Source: CAVSUB01 sp963816725
GTDB taxonomy: Bacteria > Acidobacteriota > Vicinamibacteria > Vicinamibacterales > 2-12-FULL-66-21
Direction of reading: 5' to 3'
Length of the DNA stretch: 64,000 bases
Assembly: GCA_963816725.1 (NCBI GenBank)
Contig: CAWFMC010000018.1
Location: forward strand, 62,001-126,000
Part shown: piece by piece, positions 1 to 9,822 of the stretch
How positions within the stretch are numbered: the first letter of the stretch is position 1
How the letters are laid out: every line of letters starts with the position of its first letter
Program-made: the position numbers and the translations under genes
The notes under the pieces: generated by a model
Databases searched by the model: none
Told to the model about the DNA's origin: nothing
The model's input: the letters and a program-made list of their open reading frames with translations, nothing else

Positions 1-363
1 GCCTTCGCGGCGCTGACGCTCATCCTCTCCGTCCTCGGCCTGGTTGCCGCGCTGCTGCGCGCGGTAGGTGAGCGCCGGCAGGAACTCGCCATCCGCGCCG
101 CGCTCGGCGGCACGCCGCAACAGATTGGCCGCATGGTCCTCGCCGGCGGCACCCGGCTGACGGTGATCGGCCTCGCACTTGGTGTCGTCGCCGCCTTCGG
201 TGCCACCCGGTTGCTCGGGCACGCGCTGTACGGCGTCAGCGCCACGGACCTGGCGACGTTCGCGACCGTTGCCGCGGGCATGCTCGCCATCAGCACGACC
301 GCGTGCCTGATTCCGGCACTGCGCGCCGCGCGCGCCGATCCGTCGGCGTTGCTGCGGTCCTGA
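1..363 (+). CDS. FtsX-like ABC permease, C-terminal fragment
   Basis: The reading frame is open from the first base and ends at TGA 361-363, giving the last 120 residues of a larger membrane protein. It shows two to three hydrophobic segments, the charged motif GERRQELAIRAALGGTPQQI just after the first one, and a terminal PALRAARADPSALLRS. That layout (conserved 'E-x-A-I-R-x-A-L-G' loop, last helix, then an 'A-x-x-x-x-P-x-x-x-L-R' tail) is typical of the FtsX/MacB permease domain, and the ending is the form common in acidobacterial duplicated-permease (ADOP) proteins. The family exports or mechanically transmits across the inner membrane with a LolD/MacB-type ATPase. The start lies outside the window, so the periplasmic domain and total length are unknown. 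Confidence 0.85.
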   Translation, partial: AFAALTLILSVLGLVAALLRAVGERRQELAIRAALGGTPQQIGRMVLAGGTRLTVIGLALGVVAAFGATRLLGHALYGVSATDLATFATVAAGMLAISTTACLIPALRAARADPSALLRS

Positions 364-447
364 CGCGCGAACGAATTCACCCGGCCGACACACGTCGATT
401 GCACCCACGACACGACGAAGCGCGAGCATGGAACGGTGAGGTGAACG

Positions 448-729
448 ATGGCGCAGGGCGCGGCACTCGAGCGAAGCGCAGACAAGGACGCGAGTCAGGC
501 TGAGTGGATGCTGCAGCGAAACGCCGGCGCCGAATGGTGCTCACTGTCGAGCACTCCCTCGGGCTGGACTCTCAGCATGCACGGGGACGAATTCACGGTC
601 GTCGCTGAACGGATGGAGGCGGAACGTCAAGGCGAGGTGGAAGGGATGCGGTCGCGGCTGCACGATCTCGGCTGGGCCGATGTGCCTCCGGTCCGCCTGC
701 GCCCGAAACCGGATCGCCGCAAAATTTAA
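448..729 (+). CDS. hypothetical protein, 93 aa
   Basis: Small soluble protein of no recognised family. A purine-rich GGTGAGG stretch sits about six bases before the ATG, which supports the start. The middle (GWTLSMHGDEFTVVAERMEAE) looks like a short beta-hairpin followed by an amphipathic helix, and the C-terminus is basic (RPKPDRRKI). It has no signal peptide or membrane segment. Its stop codon overlaps the frame-restored stop of the convergent ketosynthase-like gene on a shared TTAA, an arrangement that supports both genes being real. Function unknown. Confidence 0.45.
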   Translation: MAQGAALERSADKDASQAEWMLQRNAGAEWCSLSSTPSGWTLSMHGDEFTVVAERMEAERQGEVEGMRSRLHDLGWADVPPVRLRPKPDRRKI

Positions 730-1956
730 GGCCCCGGGGTCAGCCGCAGCACGACGCTGAAGAGCGCGCCCGCCGCTGGCGATGCCGTTGACCAGCGCCA
801 CCCCTGCCGACGACTCGCAGGCCGCAGTCGCGAGACGCAGAGCCGACGCCTCCGCGGTAGCCGCGCGCAGACCGGCGATCGGTGGGATGCGGCCGCTGAC
901 GCCGCAGGCCACGGCCGCGATGACGCTCGCGGCACTCGCCGCGCCGCTCTCACCGATCGCACCCTTGATGGCGGTGACGACCGTGCGCGATCCACCGAAG
1001 AGCGTGCTCAACGCCTGCGCCTCGACCGCGTCCAGCCCCGGGCTCGCATTGGCCGCGGCATAGACCACGTCCACGTCCTGCGGCTCCATGCCGGCATCGG
1101 CGAGCGCGAGCCGCATCGTGCGGACCAGCGGCTCCGGATTGTCGGGCCAAGAATTGAGCGGAACCGCTGCGCCCGACGCCGCCACGCCGGCAATCTCCGC
1201 CAGCGGCGTCGCCCCGCGCGACCGCGCCACCTCGGCGTGTTCCAACCACAACCCGAAACCACCTTCGCCGAGCACGAAGCCGGCGCGCGACGCATCGAAC
1301 GGCGCCACCGACGCGTCCGGCTCACGCGCGGGATTCAGCACGCCGAACCGGTCGTGAACACGGAAGAAGAGGTCGTAGATCGAGTCGATGCCGCCGGCTA
1401 CCACCGCATCGAGCCGCCGCTGACGCAGTAAATCGACCGCCGTCACGATCGCCGCCAGGCCCGAGGCTTCCTTGTGCGCCAGCGTGGCGTTTGGTCCGCG
1501 CAGCTTCATCTCGAGGCCCGTCAGGCCGGCCGCGGCGTTGCCAACAGTGCTGTTGAAGAGCAGCGCCGGGGCGCTGGTCGGGCCGCCGGCGAAGAGCGCG
1601 GTGAGGTAGTCGGCGGTGGCCTGACCCCCGGCACTGTACGTCCCGAACACCACGCCAGCACGATCGTCCCCCGCGTCCGACAACGGGTAGCCCGCCTGTG
1701 CCGCCGCCTGCCGCGCGATGACCAGCGCGAGCGGCCCCGTGTCGTCCATCCGGCGCAGCTTCATGGGCGGAATCCACTTCGCTGGTTCGAATCCGGCGAT
1801 GCGCGACGAGAGCACCGACAAGCACCCGCGCCCGGCAAACGCCGGATCAGGAGCAATGGCCGTACGGCCTTCGAGCAGCGCGTCGCGGAACCCGTCCACC
1901 GAATCGCCGAACGGGGACACGACGCCGAGGCCGGTGATGACGATGGGAGTGGTCAC
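726..1956 (-). CDS. Ketosynthase-like protein lacking the catalytic triad (chain-length-factor type), one frameshift near 770
   Basis: Thiolase-fold protein of the FabF/KAS II type, starting MTTPIVITGLGVVSPFG. Removing one G from the run at 769-771 restores the usual C-terminal strand (ASGGALFSVVLR) and gives 409 residues, the normal family length. Unrestored, the frame runs into unrelated sequence and ends at 541. All three catalytic positions appear substituted: the nucleophilic Cys aligns with Glu163 (HKEASG), the first His with Asn303 (AAANAS) and the second His with Glu336 (KGAIGE), while the active-site Lys331 is kept. This resembles chain-length factors, the non-condensing partners of type II polyketide or aryl-polyene ketosynthases. 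It is transcribed divergently from the LolA-like gene. No active partner ketosynthase or acyl carrier protein lies in this window. A decarboxylase-like KS-Q role is the alternative. Confidence 0.8.
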
Positions 1957-1997
1957 GGTGAAGAGTGGGCCGGGAGGCGTACGTTACCATCCTGATC

Positions 1998-2671
1998 GTG
2001 CATCTTCAACGGGACGTCGGCGCCATTCGCTCGCGCCGGCGCCGGCTCGCCATCCTCACACTGCTGTGCGCGCGGTGGCGGTCGGCGCAGCGCCGCTCCA
2101 GAAGGCATCGAGCCGTGGCGATCTCTTCGACGAGCTGTTCAAACAGGGCCAGGCCAAGAACGGCAACCTCAAGACCCTGACCGCCTCGTTCGTCGAGACG
2201 ACGACGTCCACGCTGCTGACCAGGCCGATCGTGTCGAGCGGCACGCTCGCGGTCGAACGGCCCTCCCGGATCGTCATGCGGTATGCGCAGCCGGACGACC
2301 GCGTCGTTCTGATCGACGGCGATACGCTGACCGTGTCCTGGCCCTCGAAGAACGTCCGGCAGTCGAAGGACATCGGCGCCGCGCAGAAACGCATCCAGAA
2401 GTACTTCGTCGACAGCAACCCCGACGAGCTGCGGAGTCACTTCACCATCACGGCGCGGGAGGCGACGGATCGGCCGGGCACCTATGCGGTGGAGATGATC
2501 CCGAAACGGAAACAGATTCAGGAGGGTCTCTCGAAGCTCGAGCTGTGGGTCGATCGCTCGACCCAACTGATGACGGCGATGCGCATGACGTTCCCCAACG
2601 GGGATACGAAGCTGCTGACGTTTGCCGACGTCAAGCCCAACGCGCCGATCGATCCCGCACTCTTCAAGTAA
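1998..2671 (+). CDS. LolA-like periplasmic lipoprotein carrier, probable frameshift in the signal peptide
   Basis: From about position 2100 the protein reads as a LolA-fold carrier: LKTLTASFVETTTSTLL, then SGTLAVERPSRIVMRYAQPD, a DGDTLTVSWPSKN strand, LSKLELWVDRSTQLMTAMRM and a terminal DVKPNAPIDPALF. LolA proteins shield lipid moieties in the periplasm, and LolA homologues recur in aryl-polyene-type clusters together with MMPL exporters. The frame encoding this domain has no convincing signal peptide. One frame over, a GTG at 1998 begins a good one (basic RSRRRRLAILTLL). Joining the two needs one extra base near 2060-2075 and gives about 224 residues, the usual length. Alternatively, translation starts at an internal GTG without a signal, which would be odd for this family. 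The 3' end overlaps the convergent radical SAM gene by eight bases. Confidence 0.7.
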
Positions 2672-4113
2672 CGGCGACGCGGCGCAGCGCCGCGACCGAC
2701 TGGTCGGCGCTGGTCAGGTCGTATTCGGCGAGATAGTGCGCGGGGTCCATCATCCGCTGGGTTCGGCCCAGCGCGCGCATCAGGAACAGCGCGTTGCGCA
2801 CATCGACCTGGCGCAGCCACTGCCACACCGTCTTCCGCCCGCGCAGGTTCAGCACCGACCGTCGCCACGTCTCGCAGTACAGCTCGAAGAAGCGCTCCGG
2901 CCCGAGCGCCGGCTCCCACAACAGATGGTGCATGTCGAACTGGGCCCAGCGGCGCGCCTTGAGTCGTGGCTGCATCTCCTCGAAATAGGCCGTGCCCGGA
3001 AGCGGCGTCAGGATCGTGAAGCCGGCCTGGAACAGCCGATGGCGCTCGACGAAGCCCCACAGCCGTTCGAAATCGGCTTCACCCCACGCGGGATCGATGA
3101 CGAAGTTGCCGGTCACTCCGTACCCGAGCCCGCGCGCGACCGCGATGCCCTCGGCGGTCTGATCGACGGTCGCATCCTTCGTCAGCGTCGTCAGGCCCTC
3201 GTTCGTCGCGGCCTCGAGGCCGAAGAAGATGTCGAACTTATCAGCAATCGGCCGCCACACTTCGAGCAGGTCGCTATGCCGGGCGACGAGGTCGGTACGG
3301 CTCTGGACCAGAATCCATTTCTTGCGGATGCCGCGGCGGCGCAGTTCGAGCGCCAGGGCCTTGCTCCTGGACGGGTGATACCAGAAGAGATCGTCGGCGA
3401 TGAAGAGGTCATTGCCGCAGCTCGCCATGTCCTGACACACGGACTCGATCGAGCGCTCGCGCACGGAGCGCGCGTGCAGCTGCCAGATCGAGCAGAACGA
3501 GCAGCGGAACGGACAGCCGCGCGCCGTCTCGACCAGCCAGGTCGGACGATGGGCGAGGCAGGCGTACTGGCCGCGCCAGGCGTGGACGAGATGCCGCGCC
3601 GGAAGCGGCACGGCGTCGAGCTCGAAGCGATCGTCACTCGAACCGGTGCGGATAATCCCGTCCGAGCCATCGCTCAGCGCCAGCGCCGGGCACGTCGCGC
3701 AGCGCACGTCCCTTCGCCAGTGCCTCGACGATCTCGGGCATCACGCGCTCGCCGTCGTCGAGCACGACGGCGTCGACGTCCGCCGAGAGAAACGGATCCG
3801 GATACGCCGAGGCGGTGTGGCCACCGACGACGATCGGCGTGCCGGGCGCGAGCCGGCGAACCTCGCGCGCGAGCGCGAGCACGGCATCGGTTTCGAGCGC
3901 GTGCATGCCGGCGATGCCGACGACGTGGGGCTTGGTGCGGCGGAGTTGCCGTTCGAGGGGCGCGCTAAAGCGCAGGTCGGCGATCGCGACCGTGTGGCCG
4001 CGCGCCTCGAGGGCCGCGGCGATGTACTCCATGCCCAGGGGTTCGATTCGGAAGAACGGGCCGAGGCCGAATCGTTCGTTACCCGGAACCGGACGGAGCA
4101 GCAGGACGTGCAT
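2664..4113 (-). CDS. B12-binding radical SAM protein, one frameshift near 3687
   Basis: Two overlapping frames make one protein of about 482 residues once a single base is removed near 3684-3690. The N-terminal ~140 residues (MHVLLLRPVPGNERFG, then EPLGMEYIAAALEARGHTV and VGIAGMHALETDAV) form a cobalamin-binding-type domain. The second part has the radical SAM cluster motif CPFRCSFC (CxxxCxxC) at about residue 180, followed by a TIM-barrel region (FGLEAATNEGLTTL, TPLPGTAYFEEM). The restored junction reads DVPGLALSDG, a normal family linker. Class B enzymes of this type methylate or otherwise modify unactivated carbons; hopanoid methylases are members. The substrate is unknown, but the exporter, acyltransferase and dehydratase neighbours suggest a lipid or polyene chain. 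The start was chosen at the ATG in front of the first beta strand, divergent from the exporter gene 35 bases away. Confidence 0.8.
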
Positions 4114-4148
4114 GGCCGAAAGCGGAAATGTAACATAGGACACCTTCA

Positions 4149-7100
4149 GTGAGCTCGTCCGTCGCACCCATACTTTCGTGGTCGAGACGTCACCGTTTCG
4201 CGGTCGCGGTCGCGACGGTTGCGCTGGTCGCGGCTTCGCTCTTCGGCATCCGCCGGCTCGCCTTCGACACCGACGTGCTCAGCCTGCTGCCGCACGAAGG
4301 CCGCGTGATCCCCGCGTTCCGGACCTTCCTCGCCAGCTTCGGCAGTCTCGACGATCTCTACATCGTGTTCAGCGCGCCGCCTGGCCATGCCGTTGCCGAC
4401 TACGAGACGGACATCGACGCCTGGCTCGACGCGTTGCGGCACGCACCCGAAATCGCTCGCGTCGACAGCGGCACCGTGGACACGACCCACGACTTCGGCT
4501 GGCTGGCAGATCGCCAGCTCCTGCTGGTGCGTGACGATTCGCTGCCGGCCGTGATGTCGCGGTTCGGCGGCGAGGGCATGCGTGAGGCGGTCGCGGCCCG
4601 ACGGGCGCTGCTCGCCGTGCCCTCACCTGCCGTGGCCGAGATGGTTCGGCAGGATCCGCTGGGACTCTTCGACGTCATGCGGGCGCAGCTCGGAGGCACA
4701 CAGGCCGGTCTCAACCTCGGCGTGACCGAAGGCGGCTACGTGACGAAGGACGGGCGGAAGCGGCTCGTCATCGCACAGCCCGTCCGGCCGCCGTACGACG
4801 CGCAGTTCTCCCGGGCGCTGTTCGCGCGGCTCGACGCGATCCGGAGCGGGATCGCGGCCCACCCGGTCGGCCTCGAGCCCGGCGACGAACCGCCGCCGCC
4901 CTTGCAGGTGGAGTTCGCCGGCGGTCATCGCATCGCGCTCGAAACCGAATCGGTGGTGCGGCGCGAGAGCATCTCCAACACCGTCGGCTCGCTCGCGTTG
5001 ATCCTGCCGTTGTTGTTCCTGGTGTTCCGCAGCGTGTGGCTGGTCGGCATCGGATCGCTGCCGTCCGCGATCTCGCTCCTGATGGTCCTCGGCGGACTCG
5101 GGTTCGCGCACGCGACATTGTCGGCGGCGGCCACCGCGTCGGCGGCCATGCTGTTCGGGCTCGGGATCGACGGGGTCGTCCTGCTCTACGTCGCGTACAC
5201 ACACGCGCTCGACGGGGGCGCCGACCCCGACGCGGCGATCGACTCGCTGACCGGGTCGTCTTACAGCATGCTCCTGGGGATGTGGACGACCGCGGCCACG
5301 TTCTATGGCCTGGTGTTCGTCGACTTCCCCAGCCTGGAACAGCTCGGGCGGCTGATCGGCCACAGCATGGTGCTCTGCGGACTGCTGACGCTGGTGCTCG
5401 TGCCCGCGACGCTGCCGCGCCGGCGCCGGAAACGTCGCGCCCGGTCGCTGGCGCTGCCGGGCCTCTCGGCCTGGGTGACACGGCATCACGTGGCGATTCT
5501 CGCCGGGGCGACCATCGTCACGGTCGTCCTCGGCGTGGCCGCCAGCCGGCTCCGGATCGATCCGACGCTGGATCGTCTCAAGTCCGTGACGCCGGCCGCG
5601 GTGCTCCAGGAAGCGATCGCCCCGATGTTCGGCTTGCCGACCGAGGTCTACGTCGTCCTCGACGAGGGCCCCGAGTTGCAGCCGCTTCTGGTGTCGAACG
5701 AACGGCTGGTCGCCGAGATTGCGCGCACGCAACCGGATCTCCTGCTGCAACCGGCCACCGCTCTGCTGCCGTCGGAAGCCACACAGGCGCGCCGCGCACA
5801 GATCGTCAGCGGCTCGCGAGTGACTGCCGCGGGGGTCGACTCTGCCCTGGTGGAGGCCTCGCAAGCCGCCGGGTTCCGCCCCGAGTCGTTCGATCCCTTT
5901 CGCGAGCGGCTGCCCCGCCTGCTCGACAGCCGGCATCGCCTGACTTTCGACGAATATCGTGCCCACGGCCTCGGCGGCCTGGTCGAGCGATTCGTAGCGC
6001 CGAGTCCGACCGGCGGATGGCGGATCGCGTCGTATGCCTTCCCGACGAGTCCCTCGCAGGTGACGGCGTTACAGACCGCCCTCGCCGCGGTGGGCTCACA
6101 CGCGACGTTGACCGGACTGCCGCTGGTGAACGAGGAGCTGTCCCGCCGGTTCCTGCCGCAGTTCATCCGCGGGCTGGCGATCGGCACGCTCATCGTCGTC
6201 GTCATCGTGGTGTCGGCGTTCCGGAATTGGTGGCTGTCGCTGCTGGCATTGCTGCCGACCGCGATCGGATTGGTGTGGGCGGCGGGGTTCTGGCGCTCGC
6301 CGGCGCCGAGATGGATCTGTTTGCGCTGTTTGCGGTCGTCACGTTCGTCGGCATCGGCGTTGATTACGGCATCCATCTCGTCCAGCGCTATCGCGAACAG
6401 GGGGACGCCGCCGCGGCGATCGAGGAACTGGCTCCGGTGATCCTGGTGGCCGCCGGCATCACGGTGCTCGGCTACGGAACGCTGGTCACCTCCAGCTATC
6501 CGCCGCTGCGATCGATCGGGGTCGTGTCGGCCGTGAGCGTGGCGGCGTTGTCGGTCGCATCGGTTCTCGTGCTGCCTGCACTCCTCATCACCTCGACGCG
6601 ACGCAAACCCATGGCGAGCGCGCTCCCGGACGTCGAGGCCGAGGCGGATCCTGCGGCGATCGTTCCGCGACGCTGGACGCTCCACGGCCTGAACAACGGC
6701 GTCATCTTCAGCGCCACGCGGACCGGCGTCGGATTCCTCCCGCGACGTGTTTCGTATGCCCTGGGGCGCGTCGGGACGTGGATCGCCTGGCGGACGATGG
6801 CCAGCACGCGCGCCGCGCTGGCGGATAACCTGAAGGCGATTTTCCCGGGTGAGACGTCCTCGCAACTCGAGCGGCGCGGCCTGACTACCCTGCGCAGCTA
6901 TGCGTACGACATCATCGATTTCCTTCGCGCCCTGAAGACACCTGGTCCGATCGAAGAGCTGTTCGAGTTCTCAGAGCCCGATCGCGCGCTGTTCGAGAGG
7001 TTGCACGAACAGGGCAAGGGGGTAATCCTCGTCAGCGGGCATTTCGGCAACTGGGAGGTCGGCGGAATAATCTTCGGCCGGCTCCAGCAACCCTTCACGA

Positions 7101-7585
7101 TCGTGGCGATGACCGAGGCGGACCCGACCGTCAACCGGCTCCGGCGCGAGATTCGCGACGAGATCGGCGCCGACACGATCGAGGTCCGGCAATCGATCGA
7201 CACGCCGCTCCAGATCCGCCGCCGCCTCGCGGACAACCGGATCGTGGCGATGCTCGTGGACCGCCACTACGGGCGCGATCGCGTCCCTGTCACGCTGTTC
7301 GGACGACGGGCCTTGTTCTTGCGCACGCCGTTCGTGATGGGTCTGATCACCGGCGCGCCGGTCCTGCCCTGCTCCGTCGAGCGTCTCGGTCCCGGGCGGT
7401 TCGCGCTGCGCCCGGGCACGCCGATTGACGTCAGCCGGGATGTCCCACGCGACGAGGCGATCGCCTCCGCCGCGCAGCAGGTCGCCACGACGCTCGAGGC
7501 GCGTATCCGCACCCGTCCGGAGCTCTGGTATCACTTCTACCGCTACTGGAACGCGCAGCGCGACGACTACGACGGCCTCGCCTGA
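4149..7585 (+). CDS. RND/MMPL-family exporter fused to an LpxL-like acyltransferase, one frameshift near 6287
   Basis: Starts at GTG 4149. The N-terminal ~820 residues are an MMPL/RND permease: a first helix, a periplasmic loop (FDTDVLSLLPHEG), two six-helix bundles and characteristic VVTFVGIGVDYGIHLVQRY. The frame breaks at GGGG 6285-6288; adding one G gives AAGVLALAGAEMDLFALF and a continuous frame of about 1145 residues. After the last permease helix there is no stop. The frame continues through ADPAAIVPRRWTLHGLNNG into an LPS-acyltransferase domain of about 300 residues carrying the HX4E motif in SGHFGNWEVGG (about residue 964) and DRHYGRDRVPVTLFG. MMPL proteins move lipids or polyenes across the inner membrane; LpxL/HtrB enzymes transfer acyl chains at that membrane. 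The fusion suggests coupled acyl transfer and export. ATG 6611 could start the acyltransferase separately, but nothing separates the two. Confidence 0.82.
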
Positions 7586-7600
7586 CTGGGACCCAGGACC

Positions 7601-8614
7601 ATGGACCCGGTGTCACACGTCGCGTTCGGCCGGACGCTGATCGCCCTCACGCGTCCGGGCTCGACGGCGAGCGGAACGATCGGCGCGGCGATGCTTGGGT
7701 CGCTGACTCCGGACATCGACGCGGCCTTCATGCCGTTCGGATGGGACCGCTACCTGCGCGTCCACGAGATCGGCACGCACTCGATCCTCGGCGCACTGGC
7801 GTGTGCGGCCCTGACTGCCGGGGTGATCTGGCCGGCACGCCGCGAGACGCGTTTCACATGGCTGCTCGGCGGTGCGGCGATCGGCGCCCTTGGCCACCTC
7901 GCCCTCGACGTCGTCTCCGGCGCGGCCCTCCGCCTGTTCTGGCCGTTCGCTGACCGGCACGTTACCCTGCCGCTCGTTGCGATGGCGGACCCAATCCTGC
8001 TCTCGCTGCTCGTCGCCGGAGTGATTGCGCTGATAGCCGCCGGCCGGCACCGTCAACGCCTCGCCGCCGGGATCGCGCTCGCGGTCGTCGGGCTCTTCCT
8101 GAGCGTCAAAGGCATGCTGGCGCTCAACGCCCTCCACGCATACGAGTCGGCCCGCCCCACGGAGACTGTCGATGCGCGTGTCGTCGAAGCGGGCTGGGCC
8201 ACGATGCGCGACTGGACGGTGTTCGATCGCACCGAGAGCGAGGTCAGGGCGTGGCGCGTCAAGGCCGGGAGTCCCGGAGCGGACCTGCTCCTCCACTGGC
8301 CGCGTCCACGCCTCGACGGCCTGGTCGCCGCGTCAACCGCATGGCCAACGGTGCGGAACTTCCAACGGCCGCACGATCTCCAGTTGGTCACTATCGCCGC
8401 CCAAACCGACGGGCACGTCACCGTGCTGTGGTCGGACCTGCGGTTCTGCTCGGATGCGCGCGACCGGCCGTCGCCCGGTGATCAGCCGGTGCTCCTCGGC
8501 GACGATGGTCGCCGGATGGCGTGCGCGCTGTGGTTTGGCGGCGAAGCGGACGCGGACGGGCGCCTCGTTCGCCAGATCGTCAGGGTCGGGACGTGGGTCC
8601 AGACGAGAAAGTGA
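7601..8614 (+). CDS. YdjM-like membrane-bound metal-dependent hydrolase (DUF457 type)
   Basis: A 337-residue protein that begins MDPVSHVAFGRTLIAL. It has an early His (SHV), an LTPDIDA motif, EIGTHSILG and GHLALDVVSG, the conserved His/Asp pattern of the YdjM/LexA-regulated membrane hydrolase family. About five hydrophobic helices occupy residues 20-190, followed by a soluble C-terminal domain. It starts 15 bases after the exporter-acyltransferase stop, so it is probably co-transcribed. The family's biochemical activity is poorly defined; the metal-hydrolase label comes from the conserved residues only. Confidence 0.7.
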   Translation: MDPVSHVAFGRTLIALTRPGSTASGTIGAAMLGSLTPDIDAAFMPFGWDRYLRVHEIGTHSILGALACAALTAGVIWPARRETRFTWLLGGAAIGALGHLALDVVSGAALRLFWPFADRHVTLPLVAMADPILLSLLVAGVIALIAAGRHRQRLAAGIALAVVGLFLSVKGMLALNALHAYESARPTETVDARVVEAGWATMRDWTVFDRTESEVRAWRVKAGSPGADLLLHWPRPRLDGLVAASTAWPTVRNFQRPHDLQLVTIAAQTDGHVTVLWSDLRFCSDARDRPSPGDQPVLLGDDGRRMACALWFGGEADADGRLVRQIVRVGTWVQTRK

Positions 8615-8666
8615 CCAAGCTATCAGCTACCAGCTTTCGAGTGAGCGCTTGCCGCCCAGCTCGATG

Positions 8667-9809
8667 TCACGCGCGCCTGGCAATGAACAGGACGTTGGCG
8701 AACGGCGTCCCCTCGCTGGCGCGCTGGACCGTCGTGAAGAAGCCGAGGCGTTCGAACAGCGCCTGCCAGTCCTCGGCGGTGCGGAAGGCGAAGCGCTGGC
8801 GCCAGTGCCCGAAAATCAGCGCCTTGAGCCGGTTCCCGATGCGCACGGCGTGAAACCCCAGCCCGGCCGCGGCATCGGCTTCTCGCACCAGGATCACGCC
8901 GCTAGGCGACAGCCGGCTGGCGACTGTGGCGATCAGCTGTTCCTGATCCCGGTGAGGGATCATGTGCAGCACGTCGAGCAGCAGTACCGCATCGGCATCC
9001 TGCGGCGTGATCTCGCGCGCATCGCCGGTGACGATCGTCGCGGCATCCCCCAGCGCGGCGGCGGCCAAACGCGCCACCCGCGGACGCAGTTCGATGCCGA
9101 CGAGTCGTTCCAGCACGGGTGCCCGGGCCTGGTCGGACGGCCATCGCCCCTCGCGTTCCGCCGCCGCCACCTCGGCGAGCAATGCCAGCGTCAGCCCTGA
9201 CCCGCACCCCACGTCGACCACGGTTCCGGCGCCGCCGGCCGGCAGCACGCCGTTCATGACGACCGCGCGATAAAGGGGATCGCCGGCGAGCTTCCCGCGC
9301 GCGAACTCCCAGGCCACGATGCTCGACGCGACGAATCGTTCGGAGGCGCGGCGCACGAGATCCGCGAAGAACGGATCGTCCTCCGGATTGCGCGTCAGCA
9401 GGTAGGTCGCGGCGCCGAGCGTCAGCCCGAGCAACGCGCCGACAATCAGGCTGCCGACAATCAGATCGCCGCCAAAAGTCCAGGGGTTGACCGCTTTGAC
9501 GGCGCTCAGCGTCATCGATTGCAACTCGCCGCGCCGGGCCAGAGCGCCGGCCTGGATCTCCGACATGATCAGCAGCGGCGCCATTAACGGGTTGGAGATG
9601 TTCGCGGCGACGTAGAGCTTGAGGCGATTGAGGCGCAGCAGCGAGCCTGCGGCGAGGCAGAGAACCAGGTGCAGACCGTAAACCGGCAGAGCGCCGATGA
9701 ACACACCTACGCCGACAGCGATTGCCTCGCGCCGGTGCCCGCCCGCTTCGGTGCGGAGTTCCCGCACCAACCGGCGCATCTGACCGGCTGTTTCGGCGCC
9801 GCTCAGCAT
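8667..9809 (-). CDS. DUF2062 membrane domain fused to class I SAM methyltransferase
   Basis: About 380 residues. Residues 1-150 are a DUF2062 domain (EAIAVGVGVFIGALPVYGLH, then YVAANISNPLMAPLL) with two to three membrane helices. After a linker, a Rossmann methyltransferase follows, with motif I VVDVGCGSGLTLALL, an acidic strand-2 residue in VGIELRPRVARLA, DADAVLLLDVLHMI and a late FERLGFFTTVQRA strand. The ATG at 9809 is chosen because it gives a short cytoplasmic lead before DUF2062. Upstream codons would run into the dehydratase gene, which ends at 9823. DUF2062 is often found next to or fused with glycosyltransferases and lipid enzymes. The order dehydratase-methyltransferase on the minus strand, and the exporter nearby, point to methylation of an acyl or aryl product at the membrane. 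Confidence 0.75.
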   Translation of the reverse strand: MLSGAETAGQMRRLVRELRTEAGGHRREAIAVGVGVFIGALPVYGLHLVLCLAAGSLLRLNRLKLYVAANISNPLMAPLLIMSEIQAGALARRGELQSMTLSAVKAVNPWTFGGDLIVGSLIVGALLGLTLGAATYLLTRNPEDDPFFADLVRRASERFVASSIVAWEFARGKLAGDPLYRAVVMNGVLPAGGAGTVVDVGCGSGLTLALLAEVAAAEREGRWPSDQARAPVLERLVGIELRPRVARLAAAALGDAATIVTGDAREITPQDADAVLLLDVLHMIPHRDQEQLIATVASRLSPSGVILVREADAAAGLGFHAVRIGNRLKALIFGHWRQRFAFRTAEDWQALFERLGFFTTVQRASEGTPFANVLFIARRA

Positions 9810-9822
9810 CCCGGCGATCGCC

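Noticed and set aside
541..725. Extension of the ketosynthase-like protein down to 541
   Set aside because: The extra residues do not resemble the family, whereas a one-base correction gives the normal C-terminal strand, normal length and a shared stop with the convergent gene.
1778..1792. tRNA T-loop-like string GGTTCGAATCCGGC
   Set aside because: It lies inside the ketosynthase-like coding sequence and no acceptor, D or anticodon arm can be drawn around it.
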